Shown here: positions 41,461-50,326 of the stretch, piece by piece
Numbering within the stretch: position 1 is the first letter of the stretch
How the letters are laid out: each line of letters opens with the position of its first letter
Origin: Methylobacterium sp. J-070
GTDB taxonomy: Bacteria; Pseudomonadota; Alphaproteobacteria; Rhizobiales; Beijerinckiaceae
Direction of reading: 5' to 3'
Assembly (NCBI RefSeq): GCF_022829385.1
Contig: NZ_JAKSXX010000130.1
Location: 1 to 64,000, forward strand
DNA length: 64,000 nucleotides
Made by a program: the position numbers and the translations under genes
The notes under the pieces: generated by a model
The model's input: the letters and a program-made list of their open reading frames with translations, nothing else
The model's database searches: none
What the model was told of the DNA's origin: nothing

Positions 41461-41760
41461 GTGCGGGCGGCGTTCCTCCGCTTTTGCAACGCACCGCATG
41501 AGGAAGCCTCTTTCGCGGACGTCAGCCTCGGGCCGGTCACGGGCCAGGTCGCGGACGACGACAGGGCGCTCCTCGATGCCGCGCTCGCGCGGCTGCCGAA
41601 GGCGGAGCATCGCCTCGTGGTCGCGTTCATCGCCGAACCGGCGGGCGGCACCCTGACCTGCTTCCTGCGCGTCCGCCTCATCGTGCGCGACCGGATCGAT
41701 TCTCACGCGGGGCCGGCCGGCCCGCCGGGATGCCGCCGACCGGACCCCGTCGGGCGATGA
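41461..41760 (+). CDS. Possible small protein, 99 aa
   Basis: A frame from a GTG at 41461 encodes a protein of balanced composition (FLRFCNAPHEEASFADVSLG and LPKAEHRLVVAFIAEPAGG). Its third codon positions are GC-rich as in real genes. It has no clear ribosome binding site and begins 67 bases after the SDR stop. It may be a small gene or the end of a decayed one. No family recognised. Confidence 0.3.
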   Translation: MRAAFLRFCNAPHEEASFADVSLGPVTGQVADDDRALLDAALARLPKAEHRLVVAFIAEPAGGTLTCFLRVRLIVRDRIDSHAGPAGPPGCRRPDPVGR

Positions 41761-41845
41761 GGCTTCACCGCCCTTGCGAGCGGGGCGGTGCAATCCCGGT
41801 GGGCCGCGTTCGACGCGGTCGCGCCGTCCGCGAAGTCGGGACAGC

Positions 41846-43282
41846 TCACACCTCCTCGTCGGCGTAGCGCGCCGGCGCCCGCCCGCGCGACCCGGAGCCC
41901 TTCCGCGGCGCCCCCGCGCTGATCCCCGCCACCAGGTCGGCGATGTGGCGCAGGGTCTCCACCGACAGCGCCTTGTCGCCCTCGCCGCGGCCCTGGGGGA
42001 TCAGCGCCTTGGCGAAGCCGAGCTTCTGGGCCTCCTTGAGCCGGGATCCCGCCTGGGCCACCGGCCGGATCGCCCCCGACAGGCCGATCTCGCCGAAATA
42101 CACCGTCTCGGGCGGCAGCACCGCCCCCGACAGGGACGACACCAGCGCCGCCGCCACCGCCAGATCCGCCGCCGGCTCGGTGATGCGCAGGCCCCCGGCC
42201 ACGTTCAGATAGACGTCGTGGGTGCCGAGCCGGATCCCGCCATGGGCCTCCAGCACGGCCAGCACCATCGACAGCCGGTTCGGATCCCAGCCGACCACCG
42301 CCCGGCGCGGCATGCCCAGGGAGGACGGCGCCACCAGGGCCTGGATCTCCACCAGAAGGGGCCGCGTCCCCTCCATCCCGGCGAAGACCGCGGTGCCGGC
42401 GGCCTGGTGGTCGCGGCCGGCCAGGAACAGGGCCGAGGGGTTGGGCACCTCGGCCAAGCCGGCATCGGTCATCTCGAACACGCCGATCTCGTCGGTGGGG
42501 CCGAAGCGGTTCTTCACGGCACGCAGGATGCGGAAATGGTGGCCCTGGTCGCCCTCGAACGACGCGACCGCGTCGACCATGTGCTCCACCACCCGGGGGC
42601 CGGCGATCTGCCCGTCCTTGGTGACGTGGCCGACCAGGATCACCGCCGTGCCGGTGGTCTTGGCGAAGCGGATCAGCGCCTGCGCCGAGGAGCGCACCTG
42701 CGTGACCGTGCCGGGGGCCGATTCCACCGTCTCGGTCCACATCGTCTGGATCGAGTCGATGATCGCCAGCGCCGGCGGCCGGCCCTGGCTCAGGGTCTCG
42801 ACGATGTCCTCGACGTTGGTCTCGGCCGCGAGGTCCACCGGGCGGTCGCTCAGGCCCAGCCGGTCGGCCCGCAGGCGCACCTGCCCCACCGCCTCCTCGC
42901 CGGAGATGTAGGCGACCCGCTCGCCCGTGCCCGCCATGGCGGCGGAGGCCTGCATCAGAAGGGTCGACTTGCCGATGCCGGGATCACCGCCGAGCAGGAT
43001 CACCGAGCCGCGCACGAAGCCGCCGCCGGTGACCCGGTCGAGCTCGCCGATCCCCGAGGGGATGCGGGGCGCCTCCTTGGTCTCCCCGGTCAGTCCCTCC
43101 AGGGGAAAAACCCGGCCGCGGGCGCGGGACGGCCGGGTCGCCGCCGGACCGGACTGGCCGGGGGCGGAGGGCGCCTCCTCGACGATCGTGTTCCAGCCGT
43201 TGCACGCCTCGCAGCGGCCGCGCCAGCGGTTGTAGACCGCCCCGCAGGACTGGCAAACGAAGGTCTGTTGGATCTTGGCCAT
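41846..43282 (-). CDS. radA: DNA repair protein RadA (Sms)
   Basis: 478 aa recombination helicase that extends heteroduplex in homologous recombination. It has an N-terminal zinc finger (CQSCGAVYNRWRGRCEAC), Walker A GGDPGIGKST, Walker B LAIIDSIQT, the KNRFGPTDEIGVFEM motif typical of RadA, and a Lon-type C-terminal domain. The extended linker after the finger is Ala/Pro-rich. It is leftward, upstream of nothing obvious in its own operon. Confidence 0.94.
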   Translation of the reverse strand: MAKIQQTFVCQSCGAVYNRWRGRCEACNGWNTIVEEAPSAPGQSGPAATRPSRARGRVFPLEGLTGETKEAPRIPSGIGELDRVTGGGFVRGSVILLGGDPGIGKSTLLMQASAAMAGTGERVAYISGEEAVGQVRLRADRLGLSDRPVDLAAETNVEDIVETLSQGRPPALAIIDSIQTMWTETVESAPGTVTQVRSSAQALIRFAKTTGTAVILVGHVTKDGQIAGPRVVEHMVDAVASFEGDQGHHFRILRAVKNRFGPTDEIGVFEMTDAGLAEVPNPSALFLAGRDHQAAGTAVFAGMEGTRPLLVEIQALVAPSSLGMPRRAVVGWDPNRLSMVLAVLEAHGGIRLGTHDVYLNVAGGLRITEPAADLAVAAALVSSLSGAVLPPETVYFGEIGLSGAIRPVAQAGSRLKEAQKLGFAKALIPQGRGEGDKALSVETLRHIADLVAGISAGAPRKGSGSRGRAPARYADEEV

Positions 43283-43374
43283 GGAACGGTCAGGTCCGGG
43301 TACGGGCGCCGCGTGCTTTAAGGACAGGCCGTCGCCCCGGACGGCCGGATCGTCCTCCGCGCGCGACAGACGGG

Positions 43375-44499
43375 TCAGCGGGACTCTACATAGGTTCGAA
43401 CATAACGCGAACCCAGCCCGGTGAGGATCTCGTAGCCGATCGTGCCGGCGGCGCGGCCGACCGTGTCGATGTCGAGCCCGTCGCCGATCAGCACGGCGGT
43501 GGCGCCGCGCCGGGCCGCGGGCGCCGCGGTGACGTCGAGGATGATCAGGTCCATGGAGACGAGGCCCAGGATCGGGCAGGGGACGCCGTCGACGAGCGCC
43601 TGACCCCGCCCGCTGATCGCCCGCGGGAACCCGTCGGCGTAGCCGAGCGACAGCGTCGCCAGCCGGCTCGGGGCGGAGGCGGTCCAGCGGCCGTTATAGC
43701 CCGCGGTGGCGCCGGCCTCGACCGCGCGCACCTGGGCGATCAGCGCCTCCAGCCGCACCACCGGGCGCATCGGGTTGGCCGATCCCGGCTTCGGGTTGCC
43801 GCCGAACAGGGCGTAGCCCGGCCGGAGCAGATCGTGGCCGGCGCCGTCGAGGAACACGCCGGACGAGTTCGCCAGCGAGCCCCGCAGACCCGGATAGGCC
43901 GCCCGCACCCGGGCGAAGTCGGCGATCTGCCGGGCGTTGACCGGATCCTCCGGCTTCTCGGCGCTGACGAAGTGGCTGAGGATCAGGTCGATCCCGGCCG
44001 CCGCGATCCGCGGGTCGCCCGCGCGGTCCAGCGCCTCCGGCACCGGCAGGCCGAGCCGGTTCATGCCGGTATCGACGTGGAGCGCCGCGGGCAGGCGTCC
44101 GCCCGAGAACGCGGCCCAGTCCGCCAGTTCCTCGACGCTGCCGAGCACGGGGCGCAGCCCGTGCGCCGCGAAGGCCTCCCGGGTGCCCGGAAGCAGGCCG
44201 TTCAGGACATAGATCGCCGCCTCCGGCAGGGCGGCCCGGGCGGCGACGCCTTCCGACAGGTGGGCGACGAAGAAGGTCCGGCACCCGGCGTCCCACAAAG
44301 CCGGCCCGACCCGGCCGATTCCGCAGCCATAGGCGTCCGCCTTCACCACCGCGGCGCATTCGGCCCCCGCCCCGTGTGCGGCCAGCGACCGCCAGTTCGC
44401 CGCGATCGCCCCAAGGTCGACCGTCAGCCGGGCGCCGTGGGCGCCGGTCTCCGGCTCGGAACGCGTCGGCGATGGCGGTGCGGGTGCGACAGAGGGCAT
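43375..44499 (-). CDS. alr: Alanine racemase
   Basis: 374 aa PLP enzyme that interconverts L- and D-alanine for peptidoglycan. K53 in AVVKADAYGCG binds PLP. Later HVDTGMNRLG, the SLGYADGFPR segment and LVSMDLIILD are characteristic. I use the ATG at 44499; an in-frame ATG at 44568 has a GGAG site upstream and would add 23 residues, so the start is open. It is followed, 90 bases further upstream, by a hydroxyproline-type module; a role in D-amino-acid supply rather than that pathway is assumed. Confidence 0.9.
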   Translation of the reverse strand: MPSVAPAPPSPTRSEPETGAHGARLTVDLGAIAANWRSLAAHGAGAECAAVVKADAYGCGIGRVGPALWDAGCRTFFVAHLSEGVAARAALPEAAIYVLNGLLPGTREAFAAHGLRPVLGSVEELADWAAFSGGRLPAALHVDTGMNRLGLPVPEALDRAGDPRIAAAGIDLILSHFVSAEKPEDPVNARQIADFARVRAAYPGLRGSLANSSGVFLDGAGHDLLRPGYALFGGNPKPGSANPMRPVVRLEALIAQVRAVEAGATAGYNGRWTASAPSRLATLSLGYADGFPRAISGRGQALVDGVPCPILGLVSMDLIILDVTAAPAARRGATAVLIGDGLDIDTVGRAAGTIGYEILTGLGSRYVRTYVESR

Positions 44500-44588
44500 A
44501 CGTGGTGGAGTCCGTGCGTGCGCGGCGCGGGGGCGCGCCACCGACCCGTTCTCGCGGGCCCAACTCATGGCCAACCGCTCCGGCGCGA

Positions 44589-45344
44589 TCAAGGCCGCGT
44601 CTCCGGCGGGGGCCGGGCATGCAGCCTCCGGTATGCGCCCGGCGACAGGCCGACGCGCTTCCGGAACTGCCGCGCGAACGCCGTCTGATCGCCGTAGCCG
44701 CTGTCGAGGGCGATCTGGCTGATCGGTTCGTCGCCGTGCCGGAGACGCGCGCTGGCCCGGTCGATGCGCAGCCGCGTCAGGTACTGGCCGGCCGAGATCC
44801 CGAACATCGCGCGGAGGCGCTGGTCCAGGCGGAAGGGGGTCAGCCCGGCCAGCTTCGCCAGGGCGCCCACCGTGGGGCAGACGTCCGGGCGGCTCTGCAC
44901 GGCTTGCAGGGCCCGCGACAGGCAGGCGGTCTCGTCCGGCGCCGCGTTGGCGGAGCGCAGGTCCCGCGACAGGCCGATCAGGCCCGCGACCTCCCCGTCG
45001 CGATCGAACAGCGGCTCCTTCCAGGTGAGGCACCAGCCTTCCCGGCCGTCGGCGTAGATGTGCAGCTCGAGCTCGCCCTTGAGCGCGCGGGCGCTCCCGA
45101 GAATCGCCCGGTCCTGCGCGGCGATGCGGCGGCCGAGCTCGCCCGGGAAGACCTCGTCCGCGGTGCGGCCGATCAGGGCCTCCTTGCGGCGCAATCCCGC
45201 GCGCTCGGCCAGGACCTGGTTGGCCGCCACGTAGCGGCCGCCGGCATCCTTGACGAAGAACACCGTGTCGGGGACCCCGTCGAACAGGTCTTCGCAGAGG
45301 AGCGGCCGATCCAGGCGCGCGAGGAAGTCCGCGAGCGGTCTCAC
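44589..45344 (-). CDS. AraC-family regulator with N-terminal PAS domain
   Basis: 251 aa. The PAS-type domain covers about residues 15-125 (FFVKDAGGRYVAANQVLAER, a WCLTWKEPLFD segment). The C-terminal AraC helix-turn-helix pair includes AKLAGLTPFRLDQRLRAMFG and RFRKRVGLSPGAYRRLH-like sequence. A GTG at 45344 has GGGGAGG at ideal spacing; an ATG seven codons earlier would be an alternative. It is divergent from the hydroxyproline epimerase gene, so it is probably the local regulator responding to a small ligand. Confidence 0.85.
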   Translation of the reverse strand: MRPLADFLARLDRPLLCEDLFDGVPDTVFFVKDAGGRYVAANQVLAERAGLRRKEALIGRTADEVFPGELGRRIAAQDRAILGSARALKGELELHIYADGREGWCLTWKEPLFDRDGEVAGLIGLSRDLRSANAAPDETACLSRALQAVQSRPDVCPTVGALAKLAGLTPFRLDQRLRAMFGISAGQYLTRLRIDRASARLRHGDEPISQIALDSGYGDQTAFARQFRKRVGLSPGAYRRLHARPPPETRP

Positions 45345-45611
45345 CGCTCGGGCCTCCCCGGGCATGCCGAATGCGCGGTCCCGGGCGCGGGTTCGGCCAA
45401 GACGCGCCGCCCGCCCGGGCCGATCATGCCGGCGCGAATCGGCCGACCCGGGCCGGCCGCGACGAGCGGGACATCCATGGGCGCGAACCCCTTCGCCGGA
45501 ACGGTGCCGGCACTGATGACTCCCCGTCGGCCCGGCGACAAGCCGGCCGGGTCGACGGCGCGGTCGCGGGGGGGCCGGACGCCGGCCCTGGGCCGGGCGG
45601 CCTGACCGGCG

Positions 45612-46547
45612 GTGCGTGTCATCGATTCCCACACCGAGGGCGAGCCGACCCGGCTCATCGTGTCGGGCGGCCCCGACCTCGGATCCGGACCGCTCGACGC
45701 GCGGCGGCGCCTCTTCGCCGCGCGACACGACGGCGTCCGCACCTTCGTGCTGAACGAGCCGCGCGGCTACGACGCCATGGTCGGCGCCCTGCTGTGCGAG
45801 CCGACGGCGCCCGATTGTGCGGCGGGGCTGATCTTCTTCAACAATGCCGGCTTCCTCGGCATGTGCGGACACGGCACGATCGGGGCCGCCGTGACCCTCG
45901 CCCATCTGGGCCGCCTCGCGCCGGGGACGCATCGATTCGAGACGCCGGTCGGAATCGTCGGCGTGGATCTGCGCGACCGCAACACGGCGACGGTCGGCAA
46001 CGTGCCGAGCTACCGGCACCGTGCGGCTGTGCGCGTGGCCGTCGAGGGCCTCGGCCCGGTGACCGGCGACGTCGCCTGGGGCGGCAACTGGTTCTTCCTG
46101 ACGGAGTCCGCGCCCTGCGCGATCACGGCCGCCAACATCCCCCGCCTCACGGAGGCGGCGCAGCGGATCCGGGCGGCGCTGGCGCGCGACGGCGTGACCG
46201 GCCGCGACGGCGGCGAGATCGACCACGTCGAGATCTGCGGTCCGGCCCCGCCCGGCGCGGACGCGCGCGGCTTCGTGCTCTGCCCCGGAGGCGCCTACGA
46301 CCGCTCGCCCTGCGGCACCGGCACGAGCGCCAAGCTCGCCTGCCTGGCCGCGGAGGGCGCCCTCGCGCCGGGCGCGCCCTGGGTGCAGGAGAGCGTGATC
46401 GGCACGCGCTTCACGGCCCGCTACGCCGCCGGCCCCGACGGGACCATCCTCCCCAGCGTCACCGGCCGCGCCTGGGTGACCGCGGAGGCGCGGCTGCTGC
46501 GCGATCCCGCCGACCCGTTCCCGAACGGCATCGGCGGCGCGGCGTGA
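45612..46547 (+). CDS. Proline racemase family, probable 4-hydroxyproline 2-epimerase
   Basis: 311 aa cofactor-free epimerase. Both catalytic cysteines are present, C85 (MCGHGT) and C234 (SPCGTGTSAK), which points to racemase/epimerase activity rather than the dehydratase group. The start is MRVIDSHTEGEPTR-like from a GTG at 45612. It overlaps the next gene, a D-amino-acid dehydrogenase-type flavoprotein, by four bases. Together they would turn trans-4-hydroxy-L-proline into cis-4-hydroxy-D-proline and oxidise it. Confidence 0.85.
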   Translation: MRVIDSHTEGEPTRLIVSGGPDLGSGPLDARRRLFAARHDGVRTFVLNEPRGYDAMVGALLCEPTAPDCAAGLIFFNNAGFLGMCGHGTIGAAVTLAHLGRLAPGTHRFETPVGIVGVDLRDRNTATVGNVPSYRHRAAVRVAVEGLGPVTGDVAWGGNWFFLTESAPCAITAANIPRLTEAAQRIRAALARDGVTGRDGGEIDHVEICGPAPPGADARGFVLCPGGAYDRSPCGTGTSAKLACLAAEGALAPGAPWVQESVIGTRFTARYAAGPDGTILPSVTGRAWVTAEARLLRDPADPFPNGIGGAA

Positions 46548-47761
46548 CCGCGCCCGCCCCGCGCAGCGCCGCGGTGATCGGCGGCGGCATCGTCGGCCTG
46601 AGCGTCGCCCTGGCGCTGCAGGCCCGCGGCCTGGGGGTGGCCGTATACGATGCGCCGGAGGCGCGGGCGCCGGCCTCGGCCGGCAATGCCGGGCACATCG
46701 CCGTGGAGCAGCACGCGCCGCTCGCCTCCCTGGCGAATCTCCGCACCCTCCCGGGCCGGTTGATGCGCCTGGGCGGCCCGGTGAGCTTCCCGCCCGCGGC
46801 CATCGGCCACTGGCTGCCGTTCGGTCTGCGCCTGCTGCGCGCCGCCGCCCCGGCCCGGTTCGCCCGCGGGCGGCAGGCGCTCGGGGCGCTGCTGGCCGAG
46901 GCGCTCCCGGCCTGGCGCCGTCTCCTCGACGCGGTCGGGGCGCCCGATCTCCTGCGTCCGCAGGGCAACATCGTCGCGTGGGAGAGCCCGGCGGGGGCCC
47001 GGCGCGGCCGCGCGGCCCTGCGCGAGGACGCGAGCCCGCTGGCGCAGTGGCGCGACCTCACCGCCGCCGAGGCCGAACTGCTCGACGGGGTCGTCCGCCT
47101 GCGCCCGGTCGACGCCGTCTGCATTGCGGGATCGGCCAGCGTCGCCGATCCCGGCGCCGTGCTGGAGGCCCTGCGCGCGGCGCTCCGCGCCGGCGGCGGG
47201 ACGCTCGACCGCCGCGCCTGCACGGTGGCGCAGGCGCGGCGTTCCGGGGCCGACGTGATCGTGGTGGCGGCCGGGGTCCGCTCGGCGCCGCTCCTGCGCG
47301 AACTCGGCCATCGCGCGCCGCTCATCGCGGAGCGCGGCTACCACATCCAGTCGGCCCGCAGCCGCTGGCCCCCGAGCCTGCCCTCGGTCGTCTTCGCGGA
47401 GCGCGCCGTGGTGGCGACGCGGTTCCTCTCGGGCCTGCGGGCGACGAGCATCCTCGAATTCACCCATCCCGACGCGCCGCCCGACCCCAGGGCCTGGGCG
47501 CGGCTCGCGGCCCATGCCGCGGCCCTCGGCCTGCCGTTCGATGGGCCGCTCGAGACCTGGGTCGGGTCCCGGCCGACCTTGCCCGACTACCTGCCGGCCA
47601 TCGGCCGCAGCGCCGCCGACCCGCGGGTCCTCTACGCCTTCGGCCATCAGCATCTCGGCCTCACCCTCGGTCCGGTGACCGGAGAGATCGTGGCCGCGCT
47701 CGCCTGCCGCGAGGCACCGGCGCCGGACCTCGCCCCGTTCTCGGTGGCCCGCTTCGGCTAA
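46544..47761 (+). CDS. FAD-dependent D-amino-acid dehydrogenase (DadA/D-hydroxyproline dehydrogenase type)
   Basis: 405 aa flavoprotein. The dinucleotide motif VIGGGIVGLSVALALQARG is at the N-terminus, followed by AGNAGHIA. C-terminal segments WVGSRPTLPDYLPAIGRS and GHQHLGLTLGPVTGEI are typical of DadA. The GTG start overlaps the epimerase stop (GTGA). Genomic coupling with the epimerase favours cis-4-hydroxy-D-proline as substrate. The further pathway genes (deaminase, semialdehyde dehydrogenase) are not in the window. Confidence 0.82.
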   Translation: MTAPAPRSAAVIGGGIVGLSVALALQARGLGVAVYDAPEARAPASAGNAGHIAVEQHAPLASLANLRTLPGRLMRLGGPVSFPPAAIGHWLPFGLRLLRAAAPARFARGRQALGALLAEALPAWRRLLDAVGAPDLLRPQGNIVAWESPAGARRGRAALREDASPLAQWRDLTAAEAELLDGVVRLRPVDAVCIAGSASVADPGAVLEALRAALRAGGGTLDRRACTVAQARRSGADVIVVAAGVRSAPLLRELGHRAPLIAERGYHIQSARSRWPPSLPSVVFAERAVVATRFLSGLRATSILEFTHPDAPPDPRAWARLAAHAAALGLPFDGPLETWVGSRPTLPDYLPAIGRSAADPRVLYAFGHQHLGLTLGPVTGEIVAALACREAPAPDLAPFSVARFG

Positions 47762-47861
47762 AGCGGTCCCGGATGCTGCGCCGACAGGCCCGTCCGGCCC
47801 GGTCTCCACCCGGGGCTGATGCATGGACGGCACAGGCCTGGGTGCAGGCGCGTACGCCAGG

Positions 47862-47890
47862 GTGACGGCCGAGGTCCGGCTTGGTATAAA
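47862..47890 (+). promoter_or_regulatory. Sigma70-like promoter for cvpA-purF
   Basis: GTGACG, 17 bases, TATAAA. The -10 is an unusual AT-rich hexamer in GC-rich DNA and lies 66 bases before the cvpA ATG. Confidence 0.4.
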
Positions 47891-47956
47891 TCCACCGCGG
47901 TCCGGAGGAGCCGCACCGCCATCGCGGGATCCTCTCGGGTATTCAAAAGCTCAACG

Positions 47957-48565
47957 ATGCCGTTTACCGTCCTGGATCTCGTCGTGCTCGGCATCGTCGC
48001 GGTCTCCGCGCTGCTCGCGGCCGTGCGTGGCGTCACCCGCGAGGTGCTGGCGATCGTCGCCTGGGTGGCGGCCGCCGCCGTCGCCTGGACGCTCTACCCG
48101 ATGCTGCTTCCCACGGTGAAGCAGCACGTGAGCAGCGACACGGTGGCGCTCGTCGCCTCCATCGCGGCGATCTTCCTGGGTACCTTGATCGTGGTGTCGA
48201 TCATCACGGTGAAGATCTCGGACGTCGTCCTCGACTCGCGTATCGGCGCGGTCGACCGTTCGCTCGGCTTCCTGTTCGGGGCGGCCCGCGGCTTCCTGAT
48301 CTGCGTCATCGGCTGGGTGTTCCTGTCCTGGCTGGTGCAGGGCAAGGTGCCGGACTGGGCCGCGCAGGCGCGCTCGCGCCCGATGCTGGAGAAGTCCGGC
48401 GATGCCCTGGTGGCCCAGCTCCCCGAGAACCCGGAAGGCTTCCTGAAGCAGTTCAAGAAGCCCAAGGCCGTCTCGCCGCCCAACGAGGCCGCGGACGCCC
48501 CCGCCGAGACCGACCCGGCACCTCAGCGCCGGACCGAGACCGCACCGGCCCCGACGCGACGCTGA
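47957..48565 (+). CDS. cvpA: CvpA family membrane protein
   Basis: 202 aa inner-membrane protein with four hydrophobic segments, starting MPFTVLDLVVLGIVAVSALL and AVRGVTREVLAIVAWVAA. DRSLGFLFGAARGFLICVIG is the conserved second half. A charged Pro/Ala-rich tail follows. CvpA supports envelope integrity and colicin V production in E. coli, and it is encoded next to purF there too. The same arrangement is seen here, 131 bases apart. Confidence 0.88.
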   Translation: MPFTVLDLVVLGIVAVSALLAAVRGVTREVLAIVAWVAAAAVAWTLYPMLLPTVKQHVSSDTVALVASIAAIFLGTLIVVSIITVKISDVVLDSRIGAVDRSLGFLFGAARGFLICVIGWVFLSWLVQGKVPDWAAQARSRPMLEKSGDALVAQLPENPEGFLKQFKKPKAVSPPNEAADAPAETDPAPQRRTETAPAPTRR

Positions 48566-48696
48566 TCTGCGGTATTCGCCGTAGGCCGGTTCGAGCGGAA
48601 CGCCTAGATAGCGGTTCCGGTGACGAACGGATTGCATCCGCGACGACCGGCGCGCCGGCCCGTCGCCGCCGGGACCCGTGAGGGATCGACCGCAGT

Positions 48697-50166
48697 ATGT
48701 CACACGTCGCCAACCCGCAGGCCGATTTCGATCTCGACGGCGACACGCTCCGGGAGGAATGCGGCGTCTTCGGCATCTTCGGCCATCCGGAGGCCGCCGC
48801 CATCGTGGCGCTCGGCCTGCACGCCCTGCAGCACCGGGGCCAGGAGGCGGCCGGAATCGTCTCCTTCGACGGGTCGGTGTTCCATTCCGAGCGTCGCCCC
48901 GGCCTCGTCGGCGATTCCTTCTCGGACGGCGAGACCATCGCCCGCCTCAAGGGCCGCGCCGCCATCGGCCACGTGCGCTACTCGACCACGGGCGGGACGA
49001 TCCTGCGCAACGTCCAGCCCCTCTTCGCCGAGCTCGCCAGCGGCGGCCTGGCGGTCGCCCATAACGGCAACCTGACCAACGCCCTGTCGATCCGCCGCGA
49101 CCTCGTGCGCGACGGCGCCATCACCCAGTCGACCTCCGACACCGAGGTGATCCTCCACCTCGCGGCCCGCTCCCGGAAGCCGCGGATCATCGAGCGCTTC
49201 ATCGACGCCCTGCAGGCGATCCAGGGCGCCTACGCGATCGTGGCGCTGACCAACAAGAAGCTGATCGGCGCCCGCGACCCGCTGGGCATCCGCCCGCTCG
49301 TGCTCGGCGAACTCGACGGCCGCTACATGCTGGCCTCCGAGACCTGCGCCCTCGACATCATCGGCGCCCGCTTCGTGCGCGACATCGAGAACGGCGAGAT
49401 CGTGGTGATCTCCGAGGAGGGGATCGAATCGATCCGCTTCGCCGACGCCGTGCCGATGCGGCCCTGCATCTTCGAGTACATCTATTTCGCCCGGCCGGAT
49501 TCGGTGGTGAACGGCAAGAGCGTCTACGCGGTGCGCAAGGCCATCGGCCGGGAACTCGCCCGGGAGGCCGCCGCCCCCGCCGACATCGTCGTGCCGGTGC
49601 CCGACTCCGGCGTCCCCGCGGCCCTCGGCTTCGCCCAGGAGACCGGCATCCCGTTCGAGATGGGGATCATCCGCAACCACTATGTCGGCCGGACCTTCAT
49701 CCAGCCGACCCAGTCGGTGCGGGAACTCGGCGTGCGGATGAAGCACTCCGCCAACCGCGCGGCGATCGAGGGCAAGAGCATCGTGCTCGTGGACGACAGC
49801 CTCGTGCGCGGCACGACCTCGGTGAAGATCGTCCGGATGATGCGCGAGGCCGGCGCCGCCGAGGTGCATTTCCGCATTGCCTCGCCGCCGATCACCTACC
49901 CGGACTTCTACGGCATCGACACGCCCGAGCGGGAGAAGCTGCTCGCCGCGACCCATGACCTCGAAGGCATGCGCAAGTATATCGGCGCGGATTCGCTGGC
50001 CTTCCTGTCGATCCCCGGCCTGTACCGGGCGATGGGCGAGGAGGCCCGGGACGCCGCCTGTCCGCAATACACCGACCATTGCTTCACGGGCGACTACCCG
50101 ACCGGCCTGACCGATCTCTCGATCGCCGGCCCGAAGCGCTTCGCCATGCTGGCCGAGGCGGACTGA
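48697..50166 (+). CDS. purF: Amidophosphoribosyltransferase
   Basis: 489 aa first enzyme of purine synthesis, making phosphoribosylamine from PRPP and glutamine. After 21 residues C22 begins the glutaminase domain (CGVFGIFGHPEAA); the N-terminal peptide is probably removed. HNGNLTNALS and TSDTEVI follow. The PRPP loop is IVLVDDSLVRGTTS near residue 365. The C-terminus has CPQYTDHCFTGDYPTGL. It is downstream of cvpA. Confidence 0.96.
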   Translation: MSHVANPQADFDLDGDTLREECGVFGIFGHPEAAAIVALGLHALQHRGQEAAGIVSFDGSVFHSERRPGLVGDSFSDGETIARLKGRAAIGHVRYSTTGGTILRNVQPLFAELASGGLAVAHNGNLTNALSIRRDLVRDGAITQSTSDTEVILHLAARSRKPRIIERFIDALQAIQGAYAIVALTNKKLIGARDPLGIRPLVLGELDGRYMLASETCALDIIGARFVRDIENGEIVVISEEGIESIRFADAVPMRPCIFEYIYFARPDSVVNGKSVYAVRKAIGRELAREAAAPADIVVPVPDSGVPAALGFAQETGIPFEMGIIRNHYVGRTFIQPTQSVRELGVRMKHSANRAAIEGKSIVLVDDSLVRGTTSVKIVRMMREAGAAEVHFRIASPPITYPDFYGIDTPEREKLLAATHDLEGMRKYIGADSLAFLSIPGLYRAMGEEARDAACPQYTDHCFTGDYPTGLTDLSIAGPKRFAMLAEAD

Positions 50167-50169
50167 CGC

Positions 50170-50300
50170 GGCCTGGGTTTCCAAAGGGCTTGTGCCCTTT
50201 GGCCGGGTCTTGGGGCGGAGCCCTTCGGTCCGCGCAGGGTTCCACCCTGCACCCGCAAAAGGTCACGGACCTTTTGAAACCGGGATTTCTCGACCCTTCG
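50170..50300. repeat. Intergenic GC-rich repeat (family R2), copy 2
   Basis: It begins after the purF stop with CCAAAGGGC-ttgt-GCCCTTTGG and ends in AAGGTCACGGACCTTTTG, with CCCTGCACCCGCAAAAGGTC inside. The box order matches copy 1 at 4536-4675. It includes two hairpins (CAAAGGGC/GCCCTTTG and AAAAGGTC/GACCTTTT), the second of which could terminate purF transcription. Confidence 0.5.
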
Positions 50301-50326
50301 CGTGAAAATGCGCTAGGTCCCCGTCC

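Noticed and set aside
43388..43400. TAGGTTCGAAC segment resembling a tRNA T-loop
   Set aside because: It lies inside the alanine racemase coding region and no tRNA cloverleaf can be built around it.
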